Source: Actinobacillus arthritidis (GTDB lineage Bacteria > Pseudomonadota > Gammaproteobacteria > Enterobacterales > Pasteurellaceae). From it: a DNA stretch of 64,000 bases. The position numbers were made by a program, and so were the translations under genes. The notes below the pieces were generated by a model. It saw only the letters and a list, made by a program, of their open reading frames with translations, was not told the DNA's origin and made no database searches. The stretch is taken from contig NZ_CP103833.1 of assembly GCF_029774155.1 (NCBI RefSeq), positions 1,302,001 through 1,366,000 of the forward strand. The letters are read 5' to 3'. Of this stretch, positions 38,614-49,218 are shown piece by piece (position 1 is the first letter of the stretch; each line of letters begins with the position of its first letter).

Positions 38614-39288
38614 ATGAGCGATAAATTAGTCGCACCTTTAACCAGTGAAGAATTTGAGCAACTTGATGATTTGCTATTTTTGTATGCTAATAAAGGCGAT
38701 GAAGATGCGATTTTATTAAATGTGTCGGAATTAGATGGTTTTTTAACTGCAATTTTATCCTCAATAAATGTGCCGGCAATGAGCGATTGGCTCCCGATTT
38801 TGTTTAATAATGATGTGCCGGATTTGGAAGATAAGCGTTCTAAACAATTTATTGAGTTAGTTTCTCGTCACTATAATTCATTAGCACAAACATTGCTGAA
38901 TGATCGAAAGGAATATCATCCGATCTTTTGGGAAGAGCGGATTGGTCGCCGTAAATTGGTGGTGGTATCGCCGTGGTGTGGTGGTTATGTTGTCGGTACA
39001 ATGGTGGCAAATTGGCAGAATCTTCCAGTAGATATTCAATCGCATTTTGATTTGATTGAACAGCACGCCAAATCAAGCTATGTGGAACAAATGCCTCCAT
39101 TGGAAGAACAACGTAAAATTGAAAAAGCGATTCGTCATGCGGCATTAGCGATTTTTGAACAGGTTAATCAATCTGCTCCGCTATTAGAGAAGCCTCAACC
39201 TTATGTGAATCAGCATAAAGTTGGTGTAAATGAGACTTGCCCGTGTGGAAGCGGTAAAAAATACAAAAAATGTTGTATGAATAAATAA
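38614..39288 (+). CDS. YecA-like UPF0149 protein with SEC-C zinc motif
   Basis: 224-aa protein of the UPF0149/YgfB-YecA family. The helical N-terminal domain (EFEQLDDLLFLYANKGDEDAILLNVSELDGFLTAIL) ends in a C-terminal SEC-C zinc-binding motif, CPCGSGKKYKKCC, like that of SecA. Function is not established; such proteins may assist secretion or associate with ribosomes. AGGAGAG precedes the ATG. A terminator follows at 39297. Confidence 0.87.
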   Translation: MSDKLVAPLTSEEFEQLDDLLFLYANKGDEDAILLNVSELDGFLTAILSSINVPAMSDWLPILFNNDVPDLEDKRSKQFIELVSRHYNSLAQTLLNDRKEYHPIFWEERIGRRKLVVVSPWCGGYVVGTMVANWQNLPVDIQSHFDLIEQHAKSSYVEQMPPLEEQRKIEKAIRHAALAIFEQVNQSAPLLEKPQPYVNQHKVGVNETCPCGSGKKYKKCCMNK

Positions 39289-39296
39289 TTACGCGA

Positions 39297-39329
39297 CCGT
39301 ATCTTGTTATGTAAGATACGGCTATTTTT
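39297..39329 (+). terminator. Terminator after the YecA-like gene
   Basis: CCGTATCTT (39297-39305) pairs with AAGATACGG (39313-39321), then CTATTTTT. Confidence 0.8.
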
Positions 39330-39443
39330 ATAAAAATCTAACCGCTTTTTGATCATAGCTAAGAGATGCAGAATAATTGCTATAACCTGATAGTTTAGAT
39401 CCCATACAATATTGATTCGCTATCGTTACAGTAAGGAGAAGAG

Positions 39444-40093
39444 ATGAAAAAGGCATTTATTTTCGATATGGACGGTGTATTGATTGATTCTGAACCGTTA
39501 TGGCAACAAACGGAGTTAGAACTTCTACATGGTTACGGTATTCCTATTACCGAGCAAGAATTAGCTCGTACTCGTGGTATGCCATCCATACCCGTATTAC
39601 GTTATGCAAGTGAATTGTACCAAAAGCCGTTAGAGATAGAAAAAGTGGCCCAAGAACTGTTAGATGCGACAATTAGCAATATTTTAAAGGCGAAACCACT
39701 CATCAGCGGTGTCACGGAAACCTTAGAATTACTTGCACAGAATGATCTTAAAATTGCCATTGCTTCTGCCTCACCTCGTTATATGTTGGAAAATATTGTG
39801 CAAAGTTGTGGTATTGCAGATTATTTTAGCTATATCGCCTCCGGTGCAGAACTGCCATATAGTAAACCGCATCCGGCAGTTTATCTACAAGCAACAGAAG
39901 GTTTAGGCATTAAGCCTTTTGAATGTGTTGGTATTGAAGATTCTAAACCCGGTATGATCTCGGTGAAGCGGCTTCAATGAGCTGTATTGTGATTCCTAAT
40001 ACATTAGATTTCTCTGAAAATTACTGGGCATTGGCTGATTTTAAATTGGCAAAAATGAATGAAATCAATCAGCAATTTTTAGCAAAGCTTTAA
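39444..40093 (+). CDS. HAD sugar-phosphate phosphatase, HxpB (YniC)-like (apparent frameshift)
   Basis: A HAD-superfamily subclass IA phosphatase. The nucleophile motif FDMDGVLIDSEPLW is at residues 8-21, the second motif IAIASASPRYML, and the conserved LPYSKPHPAVYLQATEGLGI and IEDSKPGM follow, close to hexitol/2-deoxyglucose-6-phosphate phosphatase YniC. The frame breaks near 39962. One added G (TCGGGTGAA) gives MISGEAASMSCIVIPN and continues to the stop at 40091, restoring a normal length of about 217 aa. AAGGAGAAGAG precedes the ATG. Exact substrate is inferred only from family. Confidence 0.85.
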
Positions 40094-40109
40094 TTTATTT
40101 TATGGTCGT

Positions 40110-40145
40110 AAGCGGTCGTAAATCTTGCAAAATTTACGACCGCTT
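40110..40145 (+). terminator. Inverted uptake-signal terminator before tehA
   Basis: AAGCGGTCGTAAAT (40110-40123) pairs perfectly with ATTTACGACCGCTT (40132-40145): a 14-bp stem whose ends are uptake-signal cores. Confidence 0.8.
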
Positions 40146-40191
40146 GTGTATTTATCAGATTAAAAAATAGAGAAATTAAACAGGAATTATA

Positions 40192-41142
40192 ATGACTAAA
40201 ACGGTTTTTCCTATTCCGGTAAATTATCTGGGAATGGTTCTTGGTCTTGCTGGGATAGGTTTAGCATGGCGTTATGCGACAACTATTTTAGCGATTTCTC
40301 ACCTTATCGGAGAGTCGATTTTAGCAATCGCAACCTTGATTTGGGCAAGTTTGATTAGCGTTTATTGCTATAAATGGCTGAAGTATCCCGAGTTAGCCAA
40401 GGCTGAATTAGCTCACCCGATTATGGGTTGTTTTGTCAGTTTAACAATGATTACGTCATTACTTATCGCAATTGCAATTCAGCCATATAGTCCATTAAGT
40501 AGCTATATTTTATTAGTCGCCGGAATTATTGGTCAGATAGGTTTTGCGATGTTACGTATCGGTAAGCTATGGAAAGGTAATCATCCGACTGAAGCCACAA
40601 CGCCAGTGCTTTATTTACCGCTGGTGGCGCTGAATTTTGTCAGTGCAAATGCGTTAGAAATGGCAGGACAAAGTGAGTTGGGTATGATTTTTCTCGGTGC
40701 AGGCGTATTTTCTTGGCTTTGCTTAGAACCAGCGGTACAGCAACGTTTACGTAATTTAGAATCGGTTCCACCGGCAGTTCGACCGGTGTTGGGTATTCAA
40801 TTTGCACCGGCTTTTGTCTGTCGCTCAGCATACTTTAGTTTAAACGGTGGCAAAATAGACAGCTTTGTTTATTTGCTTATTGGATATGGGCTTTTGCAGT
40901 TCTTACTATTAGCCAAATTACTACCGTGGATTATGCAAAACGGTTTATCTATGGGGCTTTGGTCTTTCTCGTTCGGTTCCGCCTCAATGGCAGGTGTTGG
41001 ACTCCATTTCTACCACGAACTGTCTGATAAACTGATAGCAATGCTTGGCATTGCAATGTTTATTATTGGTTCAGTAATTATTTTGGCGTTAGCTTTAATG
41101 ACCCTATACCTCATTGCGACAAACCGGTTTTTACTCAAATAG
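40192..41142 (+). CDS. tehA: TehA/SLAC1-family anion channel
   Basis: 316-aa inner-membrane protein of the TehA/SLAC1 family, a ten-helix anion channel whose H. influenzae member has a known structure. It matches that protein along its length: FPIPVNYLGMVLGLAGIGLAWR, HPIMGCFVSL, TTPVLYLPLVALNFVSANAL, APAFVCRSAY and GLSMGLWSFSFGSASMAG, which includes the gating Phe region. Overexpression gives tellurite resistance in relatives; the natural ion is not certain. tehB is not adjacent. Confidence 0.92.
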   Translation: MTKTVFPIPVNYLGMVLGLAGIGLAWRYATTILAISHLIGESILAIATLIWASLISVYCYKWLKYPELAKAELAHPIMGCFVSLTMITSLLIAIAIQPYSPLSSYILLVAGIIGQIGFAMLRIGKLWKGNHPTEATTPVLYLPLVALNFVSANALEMAGQSELGMIFLGAGVFSWLCLEPAVQQRLRNLESVPPAVRPVLGIQFAPAFVCRSAYFSLNGGKIDSFVYLLIGYGLLQFLLLAKLLPWIMQNGLSMGLWSFSFGSASMAGVGLHFYHELSDKLIAMLGIAMFIIGSVIILALALMTLYLIATNRFLLK

Positions 41143-41206
41143 AATCAGATATAGGCATGTTACAAGTAGTTAGATTTGTATAAAAATTTGTAATACGACA
41201 ATAAAT

Positions 41207-41243
41207 AAAATGGCTAGGATAGTTATCGCTAGCCATTTTTTTA
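41207..41243 (+). terminator. Terminator after tehA
   Basis: AAAATGGCTAG (41207-41217) pairs with CTAGCCATTTT (41229-41239), with an inner GATA/TATC extension and a T-run. Confidence 0.85.
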
Positions 41244-41294
41244 TGTCATCATTTATGTTAGATTAGCCTTTTTATAGTTTGTTTATCTGTCTGT

Positions 41295-41338
41295 AAGCGG
41301 TTGAATTAGCAAAGAAATTGGCAAATTTGACCGCTATT
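41295..41338 (-). terminator. Inverted uptake-signal pair after yecE
   Basis: AAGCGGTTGAATT faces AATTTGACCGCT just beyond the yecE stop on the minus strand. Stem quality is moderate. Confidence 0.5.
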
Positions 41339-41345
41339 CTTTTCA

Positions 41346-42188
41346 TTAAAATAATGCTCCTTGCTCCCCTACTACTTTATCGATTTCAGTCTTTACCTCA
41401 AAATTTAGCTCGCTTAAATAGCTTTTTAAGGTGGCAATATTATAGAACGAATAGCTATTCGTTGTATTCTGAAAGTAAAGATAGAGCTGTTCAAATGAAT
41501 CTCTGTGCTGAGAAAGTAGATTTGCCAATTGTTGTAATTCCTGATCGGAATAGCGGTAATCATGTCGTTGTTGAGCGGTTTCCGCTTTCCACCAATCCGG
41601 GTTGCGTCCATGTAAACGCAAATAGGCAATTTTTTGATTACTATAAAAATGGAACGGTGGTAGACCGATATTTGTCGGGTAATCAACATTACACCAAATT
41701 AAATTTGGTTGTTTGGCAAAGGCTTGTTTTACTGTCGTGATATGCCAACTACTGTGTCGAAATTCAACCGCAAGCGGAAAACCGTTAAACCATTTGGTCA
41801 GTTGTGCCAAATATAAACGATTGGCGGTGGTACGTTCAAAGGTATGCGGAAATTGCACGAATAGATTTGCCAAGCAATTTTGTTCGATTAACGGCTGTAA
41901 TACATTAAGAAATAAATTTGCTTGTGATTCGGTGGCAATACGTTGATGGCTAAAATCTTGATGCAATTTTACTGAGAATTTTAACCGCTTTTCCGCTTTC
42001 TCAACCATACCTTGCAATGCTTTTTCGCCGATAGGCGCATGAAAAGTACTATTAATCTCAACTGTGTCATAATGGCGACTATAGATATTTAGAAAGTCAG
42101 TTTTTGGTGTGCCGTGTGGATAAAGTGTGCCGAGAAGATCGGTATCACTATATCCGCCCGTACCGAGATAAATTTTCGGCATTAACAT
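41346..42188 (-). CDS. yecE: DUF72 family protein YecE
   Basis: 280-aa TIM-barrel-like protein of the DUF72 (YecE) family, function unknown. It starts MPKIYLGTGGYSDTDLLGTLYPHGT, with IYSRHYDTVEINSTFHAP, FSVKLHQDFSHQ, PLAVEFRHSSWH, and YLRLHGRNPDWW, the usual family landmarks. The likely start is the ATG giving MLMPKIYLG or MPKIYLG, six bases apart. It overlaps the upstream GNAT gene by 7 nt, so the two form a coupled pair. Confidence 0.9.
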   Translation of the reverse strand: MLMPKIYLGTGGYSDTDLLGTLYPHGTPKTDFLNIYSRHYDTVEINSTFHAPIGEKALQGMVEKAEKRLKFSVKLHQDFSHQRIATESQANLFLNVLQPLIEQNCLANLFVQFPHTFERTTANRLYLAQLTKWFNGFPLAVEFRHSSWHITTVKQAFAKQPNLIWCNVDYPTNIGLPPFHFYSNQKIAYLRLHGRNPDWWKAETAQQRHDYRYSDQELQQLANLLSQHRDSFEQLYLYFQNTTNSYSFYNIATLKSYLSELNFEVKTEIDKVVGEQGALF

Positions 42189-42892
42189 TTCCCTAAAGCT
42201 AAAATTTGTTGTCTGTTTTCATCGAAATTATTCGGTTCTAACCATTTTTCCAATCTTTGTTTATTTGCTTGCCATTCACAATCAAGTAACGAAAACCAAG
42301 CGGTATCACGACTGCGTTGTTTATAGACGACTAATTGGCGGAATGTACCTTCGTGACGAAAGCCCAAACGTTCGGCACAGCGATAAGACGGTTGATTGAG
42401 CGAATCGCATTTCCATTCATAACGGCGATATTGAAGCGTTTCAAACACATATTGCATGACTAAAAATTGTGCTTCCGTTGCGATTCGGCTACGTTGTAGC
42501 TGTTCGGAATAGATCACCCAACCCATTTCAATTACTCGATTTTGTCTATCAACACGCATTAAAGCGAAGGTGCCGAGTAATTTGTCTGTTTGTTTATCGA
42601 AAATGGCTAAATAATAAGGATCCTGCGATTGAACTATATCAGAGAGGTATGAGTATAACGTTTGTTTATTTGAGAAGGGTTCAATCGGAAGATAAGTCCA
42701 GTATTGTAGAGGGCTTTCGCTACCATAAAGTTGCCAGAGGTCTTCAAGATATTGAGGATTTTTCAGTATTTCCGTATCCAATTTTTTGACAACAGCATAT
42801 TGTCCGCTTAATTGTTTAATTTGTGGAGATTGCCCCTCAGTAAAGTGATCCATCGCTTCGCCAATCGGTTGTTTAAATGTGTTATATCTCAT
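42182..42892 (-). CDS. GNAT acetyltransferase, RimJ/RimL-like
   Basis: 236-aa N-acetyltransferase of the RimJ/RimL-type GNAT fold. Landmarks are DKLLGTFALMRVDRQNRVIEMGWVIYSEQLQRSRIATEAQFLVMQYVFETLQYRRYEWKCDSLNQPSYRCAERLGFRHEGTFR in pieces: the strand-helix acetyl-CoA site and the ERLGF motif. These families acetylate protein N-termini or small amines; the target is unknown. GAGAGGT precedes the ATG. Overlaps yecE by 7 nt. Confidence 0.88.
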   Translation of the reverse strand: MRYNTFKQPIGEAMDHFTEGQSPQIKQLSGQYAVVKKLDTEILKNPQYLEDLWQLYGSESPLQYWTYLPIEPFSNKQTLYSYLSDIVQSQDPYYLAIFDKQTDKLLGTFALMRVDRQNRVIEMGWVIYSEQLQRSRIATEAQFLVMQYVFETLQYRRYEWKCDSLNQPSYRCAERLGFRHEGTFRQLVVYKQRSRDTAWFSLLDCEWQANKQRLEKWLEPNNFDENRQQILALGKC

Positions 42893-43025
42893 TGGTTACC
42901 TCTCTTAAAAGTTAAGTAGGATGATTCTAAAACTAAATCATTCGCTTTACAAAAAGTTTTAGGAATTTAACCTCTATTTAAAGGGATCAAAAGTCAATAA
43001 ATTTAATCTAAAATGCTAAAAATTT

Positions 43026-43047
43026 GCATAAAACTAATATTTTATGC
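43026..43047. promoter_or_regulatory. Perfect inverted repeat upstream of betT
   Basis: GCATAAAA-CTAATA-TTTTATGC, 8-bp arms with a 6-bp spacer, in the 298-bp gap between the GNAT gene and betT. The spacing suits a dimeric repressor. I see no betI in the window, so the regulator is unknown. Confidence 0.45.
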
Positions 43048-43190
43048 TAAGGTTTATTGGTTTTAATCAATGTGAACAATCCTTGTTCGTCAATTAAAGG
43101 TATCTGTGCCTTTTCTTTCGGTTTCGTTCGGACCTTCTTTTAATCTATTATTGGACATTATTTTATTTTTATATCTACAAAGGAGTATTT

Positions 43191-45219
43191 ATGAACTTCA
43201 CGGCATTTTTACGTGATAAATCATCATTTAATCCGTTTGTAACGAGTATCACTTTATGTATTGTTATTTTACTTGTTGCGTGTACTTTACTTTTGCCTAG
43301 TCAGACACAATCTGCACTAGATTTCTTGAAAGCATCTATTTTTCAACATTTCAGCTGGTTTTATATTTTAGTCGGTTCGCTCTTTCTGTTTTTTTTGATT
43401 TTTGTATCCATCAGTAGCTACGGCAATATCAAATTAGGGGCAAATGAAGAAGAACCGGAATTTCACTTTATGTCTTGGATGGCAATGCTTTTTGTCGCCG
43501 GTATGGGGGTCGGATTAATGTTCTTCGGTGTTGCCGAACCGCTTTCTCATTATGTTTCGGAAATTAGCTCTGGTACGACTGAACAGCAAACACAACAAGC
43601 CTTATTACATACGGTGTTTCACTGGGGAATGCACGCTTGGGCAATTTACGGTGTCATTGCTTTGGCTCTCGCTTATTTTAGCTTTCGTTATAAATTACCG
43701 TTAGCGTTACGTTCTTGTTTTTATCCGCTATTAAAAGATCGTATTAACGGACGATTAGGTGATGTGATTGACATTATGGCATTGGTTGCTACGCTGTTTG
43801 GTATCATTACTACACTTGGCTTCGGTGCTTGCCCAGCTCGGTTCAGGATTAGTCGCATTAGGCTGGTTAAGTGAAAGCAGTTTTGGTTTACAAATTGGCG
43901 TAATTATCACCGTTATGGCTCTTGCGATTCTGTCAGCAATTTCAGGTGTAGGAAAAGGCGTAAAAATTTTAAGTGAAACCAATTTGGGGTTAGCCGGATT
44001 CTTATTATTATTTGTATTAATTAGCGGTCCGACATTGTATTTATTATCGGCTTTTAGTGAGAATATCGGTACTTATTTTAGCCAGTTAGTTAAACTGAGT
44101 TTTAAGACTTATGCTTATGAGAGTAAGCAAACGGGATGGTTTAATGCTTGGACGATCCTTTATTGGGCTTGGTGGTGTTCATGGGCACCATTTGTCGGAT
44201 TGTTTATTGCTCGAATCTCTCGTGGTAGAACAATTCGTGAATTTGTATTCGGAGTATTAGCACTTCCGAGTTTATTCGGGATTTTATGGTTTACCGTGTT
44301 TGGTAATAGTGCGATTTGGTTGGATAACAATGCGGCACAAGGGATCTTGTCTCGGTTAATTTCTACACCGGAAACCTTGCTGTTTAAATTCCTTGAGTAT
44401 TTACCGTTCTCAAGTTTAACCAGTTTTATTGCATTAGTTAGTATTGCTCTGTTTTTTATTACCTCCGCAGACTCGGGAATTTATGTGCTGAACAATATTG
44501 CTTCTCGTGATAAGAGTTTAGCTTCGCCTCGTTGGCAAGCCATTATGTGGGGCATATTAATGGCGGTGGTTGCTATTACTTTACTAGGCTCCGGCGGCTT
44601 AGCAACCTTACAAACAATGACATTAATTACCGCATTACCTTTTGCTATTTTAATGGTAATCGTATGTGTAAGTTTAATGAAAGCCTTAGCGGTAGATAAA
44701 AAATATTTCGAGGCGAAATTTAATCCGACCACGGTATTATGGTCAGGCGAGAATTGGAAAACTCGTCTAAATCAGATGTTAAATCAAACTGAAGATAAAG
44801 ACATTTTAAAATTCTTAAAACATACTGCATTACCGGCAATGCGAGAATTACGTCGAGAACTAATTGCGGAATATGAGCTGAATGTGGACGTGATTACTAA
44901 ATTCGATGACGCTGAGCCAGCTGTTGAGTTTGTGATTCATACCGAGTCGTTACAAGATTTTATGTATGGTATTCGTTCGGTCAACCATCAAGTTTCCGAG
45001 CAGTTAATCAATGATGAACATTTACCGCATATCCAAAATGAAACGACTTACGAACCGTTAAGTTATTTCTTTGATGGTCGTAACGGCTATGATGTGCAAT
45101 ATATGACGCATAATGAAATCATTGCTGATATTCTAAAACACTACGAACGTTATCTCAGTTTGTTACGAGATGTCGGACAAGAATTGATGTCGCATGAACC
45201 GACAGAATTAGCTGAGTAG
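43191..45219 (+). CDS. betT: BCCT-family choline/betaine transporter BetT (apparent frameshift)
   Basis: A twelve-helix sodium- or proton-coupled quaternary amine importer. The BCCT signature is seen in FMSWMAMLFVAGMGVGLMFFGVAEPL and in WTILYWAWWCSWAPFVGLFIARISRGRTIREF with the substrate-binding tryptophans. The frame breaks near 43830; removing one base gives GFGASQLGSGLVALGWLSESSFG. The repaired length of about 675 aa and the long cytosolic C-terminal domain (YDVQYMTHNEIIADILKHYERYLSLLRDVG) fit BetT. AAAGGAG precedes the ATG. A possible operator lies 145 bp upstream. Probable sequencing error. Confidence 0.9.
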
Positions 45220-45353
45220 AGCAAGTCCGTAAGCGGTTAAATTTTCTATTTTTTAGCAAATTTAGACATCACTTATCGTTATAATGCTTATAAGAAAAGA
45301 TGATTATATTTTATATCTTAAAATAGGCTAAAATAGAAAAATAGGCTTTTTAA

Positions 45354-46490
<1,137 letters not shown>

Positions 46491-46501
46491 TTTCATTAAA
46501 T

Positions 46502-46527
46502 AAGGGGCGTAAGCCCCTTTTGTTTTT
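46502..46527 (+). terminator. Terminator after adhC
   Basis: AAGGGGC pairs with GCCCCTT around GTAA, followed by TTGTTTTT. It ends adhC before the toxin-antitoxin unit. Confidence 0.88.
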
Positions 46528-46575
46528 CCTATCGAATTTCTTCTCTTAAAATCTTCCTACCATTTTTTAACAGGC

Positions 46576-46628
46576 TTGCGAATGTATATAAAATAGACTA
46601 TCATTTTTGTAGCAACTTAGCTACAAAA
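46576..46628 (+). promoter_or_regulatory. Toxin-antitoxin promoter and operator
   Basis: -35 TTGCGA (46576-46581), 17-bp spacer, -10 TATCAT (46599-46604). It is followed at once by the perfect inverted repeat TTTTGTAGC-AACTTA-GCTACAAAA (46605-46628) over the expected start site. The layout suggests autorepression by the antitoxin or the complex. Confidence 0.7.
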
Positions 46629-46639
46629 GGAGAAATAAT

Positions 46640-46897
46640 ATGAAAATTATAACCAGTCGTGAATTTAATCAAAACCTTGGCAAAGCTCAAAAGGCGGCTC
46701 TTACCGCCCCTGTAATTATCACCAACCGAGGCGAACCGGCGTTTGTGTTGATGAACTATACTGAATATGAACGCCAAACGGCTCCTGTATTCAGAAGTGC
46801 ATTAGAAGCCTTAACACCAAGCGATCCAAATGTGGCGGATATAGAACTTGAATTGCAACCTCGTAGTCGTGGACAACGCCGTCCAGTAGAGTTCTAG
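46640..46897 (+). CDS. Type II antitoxin, Phd/YefM family
   Basis: 85-aa antitoxin. The N-terminal DNA-binding domain reads MKIITSREFNQNLGKAQKAAL...PVIITNRGEPAFVLMNYTEYER, the standard Phd/YefM pattern. The C-terminal tail, rich in acidic and then basic residues, would neutralise the toxin. AAGGAGA precedes the ATG. The operator palindrome at 46605 ends 11 bases before its start. The toxin begins 9 nt after its stop. Confidence 0.9.
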   Translation: MKIITSREFNQNLGKAQKAALTAPVIITNRGEPAFVLMNYTEYERQTAPVFRSALEALTPSDPNVADIELELQPRSRGQRRPVEF

Positions 46898-46906
46898 GAG
46901 GAACTA

Positions 46907-47326
46907 ATGTATTTACTGGATACAAATTTAATTAGCGAAACCCGTAAGATTGAAAAAGGAAAGGCTAATCAAGGTGTGGTTGCGTGGCTTGCGACTATTC
47001 CAGCATTTCAAATTTATACTAATGCAGTTGTCTTAATGGAACTTGAGCGAGGCATCTTAGCGATGGAACGTAAAGATCCCATACAAGGAACAACACTAAG
47101 AAATTGGTTTGAAAATGATATTAAAACCACTTTTAGAGGCAAAATCCTTACCATTGATGAAGAAACCGCTCGCATTTGTGCCAAATTGCATATTCCCGAT
47201 CATGCTCCTGAAAATGATGCGTGGATTGCGGCGACTGCAATTCAACACAATCTGATTTTAGTCACTCGCAATGTGGCGGATTTTGCAAAAACCGGTGTGC
47301 GAGTGTTTAATCCGTTCCAAGAGTAA
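46907..47326 (+). CDS. PIN-domain ribonuclease toxin, VapC/FitB type
   Basis: 139-aa PIN-domain toxin. Acidic metal-site residues are visible: Asp5 in YLLDTNLISE, Glu in VLMELERGI, and Asp in ENDAWIAATA with the later TRNVADF. The family cleaves RNA, often tRNA, when released from its antitoxin. AGGAGGA, an unusually strong ribosome site, precedes its ATG. With the Phd-type partner it forms a complete pair and it ends with its own terminator. It is inserted between adhC and the GST gene. Confidence 0.9.
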   Translation: MYLLDTNLISETRKIEKGKANQGVVAWLATIPAFQIYTNAVVLMELERGILAMERKDPIQGTTLRNWFENDIKTTFRGKILTIDEETARICAKLHIPDHAPENDAWIAATAIQHNLILVTRNVADFAKTGVRVFNPFQE

Positions 47327-47342
47327 TCACATTCTCATCAGC

Positions 47343-47370
47343 AAAATAGGCAGAAACTCTGCCTATTTTT
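47343..47370 (+). terminator. Terminator after the PIN toxin
   Basis: AATAGGCAG pairs with CTGCCTATT around AAACT, then TTTT. With the terminator at 46502 it encloses the toxin-antitoxin unit. Confidence 0.85.
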
Positions 47371-47496
47371 ATCTTCGATCTATACAACCAGACATCAATC
47401 CGTTTTATATTAAACATCAGAAAAAGTGATTAGCCTTTATAACTTAACAAGCGGTAAAATTTATACAATTTTTTGCAAATTCAATGGAGAAAAGCA

Positions 47497-48292
47497 ATGA
47501 CAACCGAATATCAACCGCCAAAAGTATGGCAATGGGAAGCGCCAAACGGCGGACAGTTTGCCAATATCAATCGCCCGACTTCTGGTGCGTTATTTGAACA
47601 GCATTTACCGAAAGGTGAACACGATTTACAGCTTTATTCTCTCGGTACACCAAACGGTGTAAAAGTTACCGTTATGCTTGAGGAATTATTGGAACTTGGT
47701 ATCTCAAAAGCCGCTTATGATCTGTTTCTGATCGATATTAGGCAGGGCGATCAATTCGGTTCGGATTTTGTAAAGATTAATCCGAATTCAAAAATTCCGG
47801 CGTTACTCGATTACAGCCGTGAAAAACCGCGACCGGTATTTGAAAGCGGTGCGATTTTGCTTTATTTAGCTGAAAAATTTAATGCGTTCTTACCGAGTGA
47901 TTTCAGCGAACGAACCGAATGTTTGTCTTGGCTATTTTGGCAAATGGCAAGTGCGCCTTACGTAGGCGGTGGTTTCGGACATTTCTACAAATATGCACCG
48001 ACCAAACAAGAATATCCGATTAACCGTTTTACTCTTGAAACGAAACGCCAGTTAGACTTGTTAAATAAACAGCTTGCCGACAAAAACTATATTTGTGGTG
48101 AACATTACAGCATTGCCGATATTGCAATTTGGGGCTGGTATGGACAAATCGTGTTAAATCGTGTGTATGACAGTCGCTGAATTTTTAGCGGTACACGAAT
48201 ATCCGCATCTGATGCGTTGGGCGGAACAGATTACTAACCGTCCGGCTGTGATTCGTGCTTTAGTAAAAGAATATCGTCCGATTAAATCGTAA
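47497..48292 (+). CDS. yghU: Glutathione S-transferase, YghU-like (apparent frameshift)
   Basis: A Nu-class GST relative of YghU, which acts as a disulfide-bond reductase with two bound GSH. MTTEYQPPKVWQWEAPNGGQFANINRPTSG is the family opening, with the thioredoxin-like half VTVMLEELLELG, INPNSKIPALLDY and FESGAILLYLAEKF, then the helical half. The frame breaks near 48170 after NRVYD. Removing one base gives DVAEFLAVHEYPHLMRWAEQITNRP and a stop at 48290, about 264 aa. ATG 47497 has GGAGA upstream. It ends 14 nt before fghA, so the two are likely co-transcribed. Confidence 0.88.
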
Positions 48293-48306
48293 AAAAAGGG
48301 AGAAAA

Positions 48307-49146
48307 ATGACCGCACTTACTCAAATTGCTCGCTATAAAATGTTTAGTGGCTATCATGAACGTTATACGCATTATTCGAACAGCACCCACTGTGAAATGG
48401 CTTTTGCCATCTACTTGCCGCAAGTGGAACAAGGGCAAAAAGTGCCGGTGCTTTATTGGCTTTCGGGGCTGACTTGTACCGATGAGAACTTTGCGACCAA
48501 AGCCGGTGCCCAACAATTTGCCGCACAGCACGGTATTGCGATTGTGATGCCGGATACCTCACCACGTGGTGAAAATGTAGCAAATGATGAAGGTTATGAT
48601 TTAGGTCAAGGTGCCGGTTTCTACCTCAATGCCACCCAACAGCCATGGGTCGCACATTTCAGAATGTACGATTACATTGTGCAAGAGCCGCCGGCACTTA
48701 TTGAAGCAAACTTCCCGGTCAGCGATAAACGTTCGATTTCCGGGCACAGTATGGGCGGACACGGTGCGATCCAAATCGGCTTAAAGAATCCGGATCGTTA
48801 CTGTGCGATCTCGGCTTTCTCGCCGATCGTTACCCCAAGCCAAGTGCCGTGGGGACAAAAAGCCTTCACCGCTTATTTAGGCGAAGATCAGACCGCTTGG
48901 GCGGAATATGACAGCTTTGCGTTATTAGATAAGGTATCACCGGCTCGCCCTATTTTGATTGAGCAAGGGCTTGCCGATAGTTTCTATCCAACCCAATTAC
49001 AGCCGGAAATGTTTACCGAAAAAGCACAAAAATTGGGCTTTGATGTTACGCTCAATTTGCACGAAGGCTATGATCACAGCTATTTCTTTATCGCCAGTTT
49101 TATCGAAAAACATATCGCATTTCATGCAAGAGCGTTAGCAGAATAA
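48307..49146 (+). CDS. fghA: S-formylglutathione hydrolase
   Basis: 279-aa serine esterase (esterase D family) that releases formate and GSH from S-formylglutathione, the second step after AdhC. The nucleophile Ser148 is in SISGHSMGGHGA, and the family-typical YWLSGLTCTDENF and MPDTSPRGENVANDEGYDLGQGAGFYLNAT are present. The late EGYDHSYFFIASFIEKH holds the catalytic His. GGGAGAAA precedes the ATG. Co-oriented with the GST gene 14 nt upstream. Confidence 0.96.
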   Translation: MTALTQIARYKMFSGYHERYTHYSNSTHCEMAFAIYLPQVEQGQKVPVLYWLSGLTCTDENFATKAGAQQFAAQHGIAIVMPDTSPRGENVANDEGYDLGQGAGFYLNATQQPWVAHFRMYDYIVQEPPALIEANFPVSDKRSISGHSMGGHGAIQIGLKNPDRYCAISAFSPIVTPSQVPWGQKAFTAYLGEDQTAWAEYDSFALLDKVSPARPILIEQGLADSFYPTQLQPEMFTEKAQKLGFDVTLNLHEGYDHSYFFIASFIEKHIAFHARALAE

Positions 49147-49156
49147 TATAAAAAGA

Positions 49157-49202
49157 TAAGCGGTTATAAAATTCAATTTTTTGCAAATTATAACCGCTTT
49201 TT
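49157..49202. terminator. Inverted uptake-signal terminator between fghA and marC
   Basis: AAGCGGTTATAA faces TTATAACCGCTT with a T-run after it. It lies between convergent genes and can serve both. Confidence 0.75.
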
Positions 49203-49218
49203 AGTTGATGATTTTAAT

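Noticed and set aside
41318..41740. 140-codon open frame on the plus strand
   Set aside because: It is antisense to yecE, whose family motifs are clear on the minus strand.
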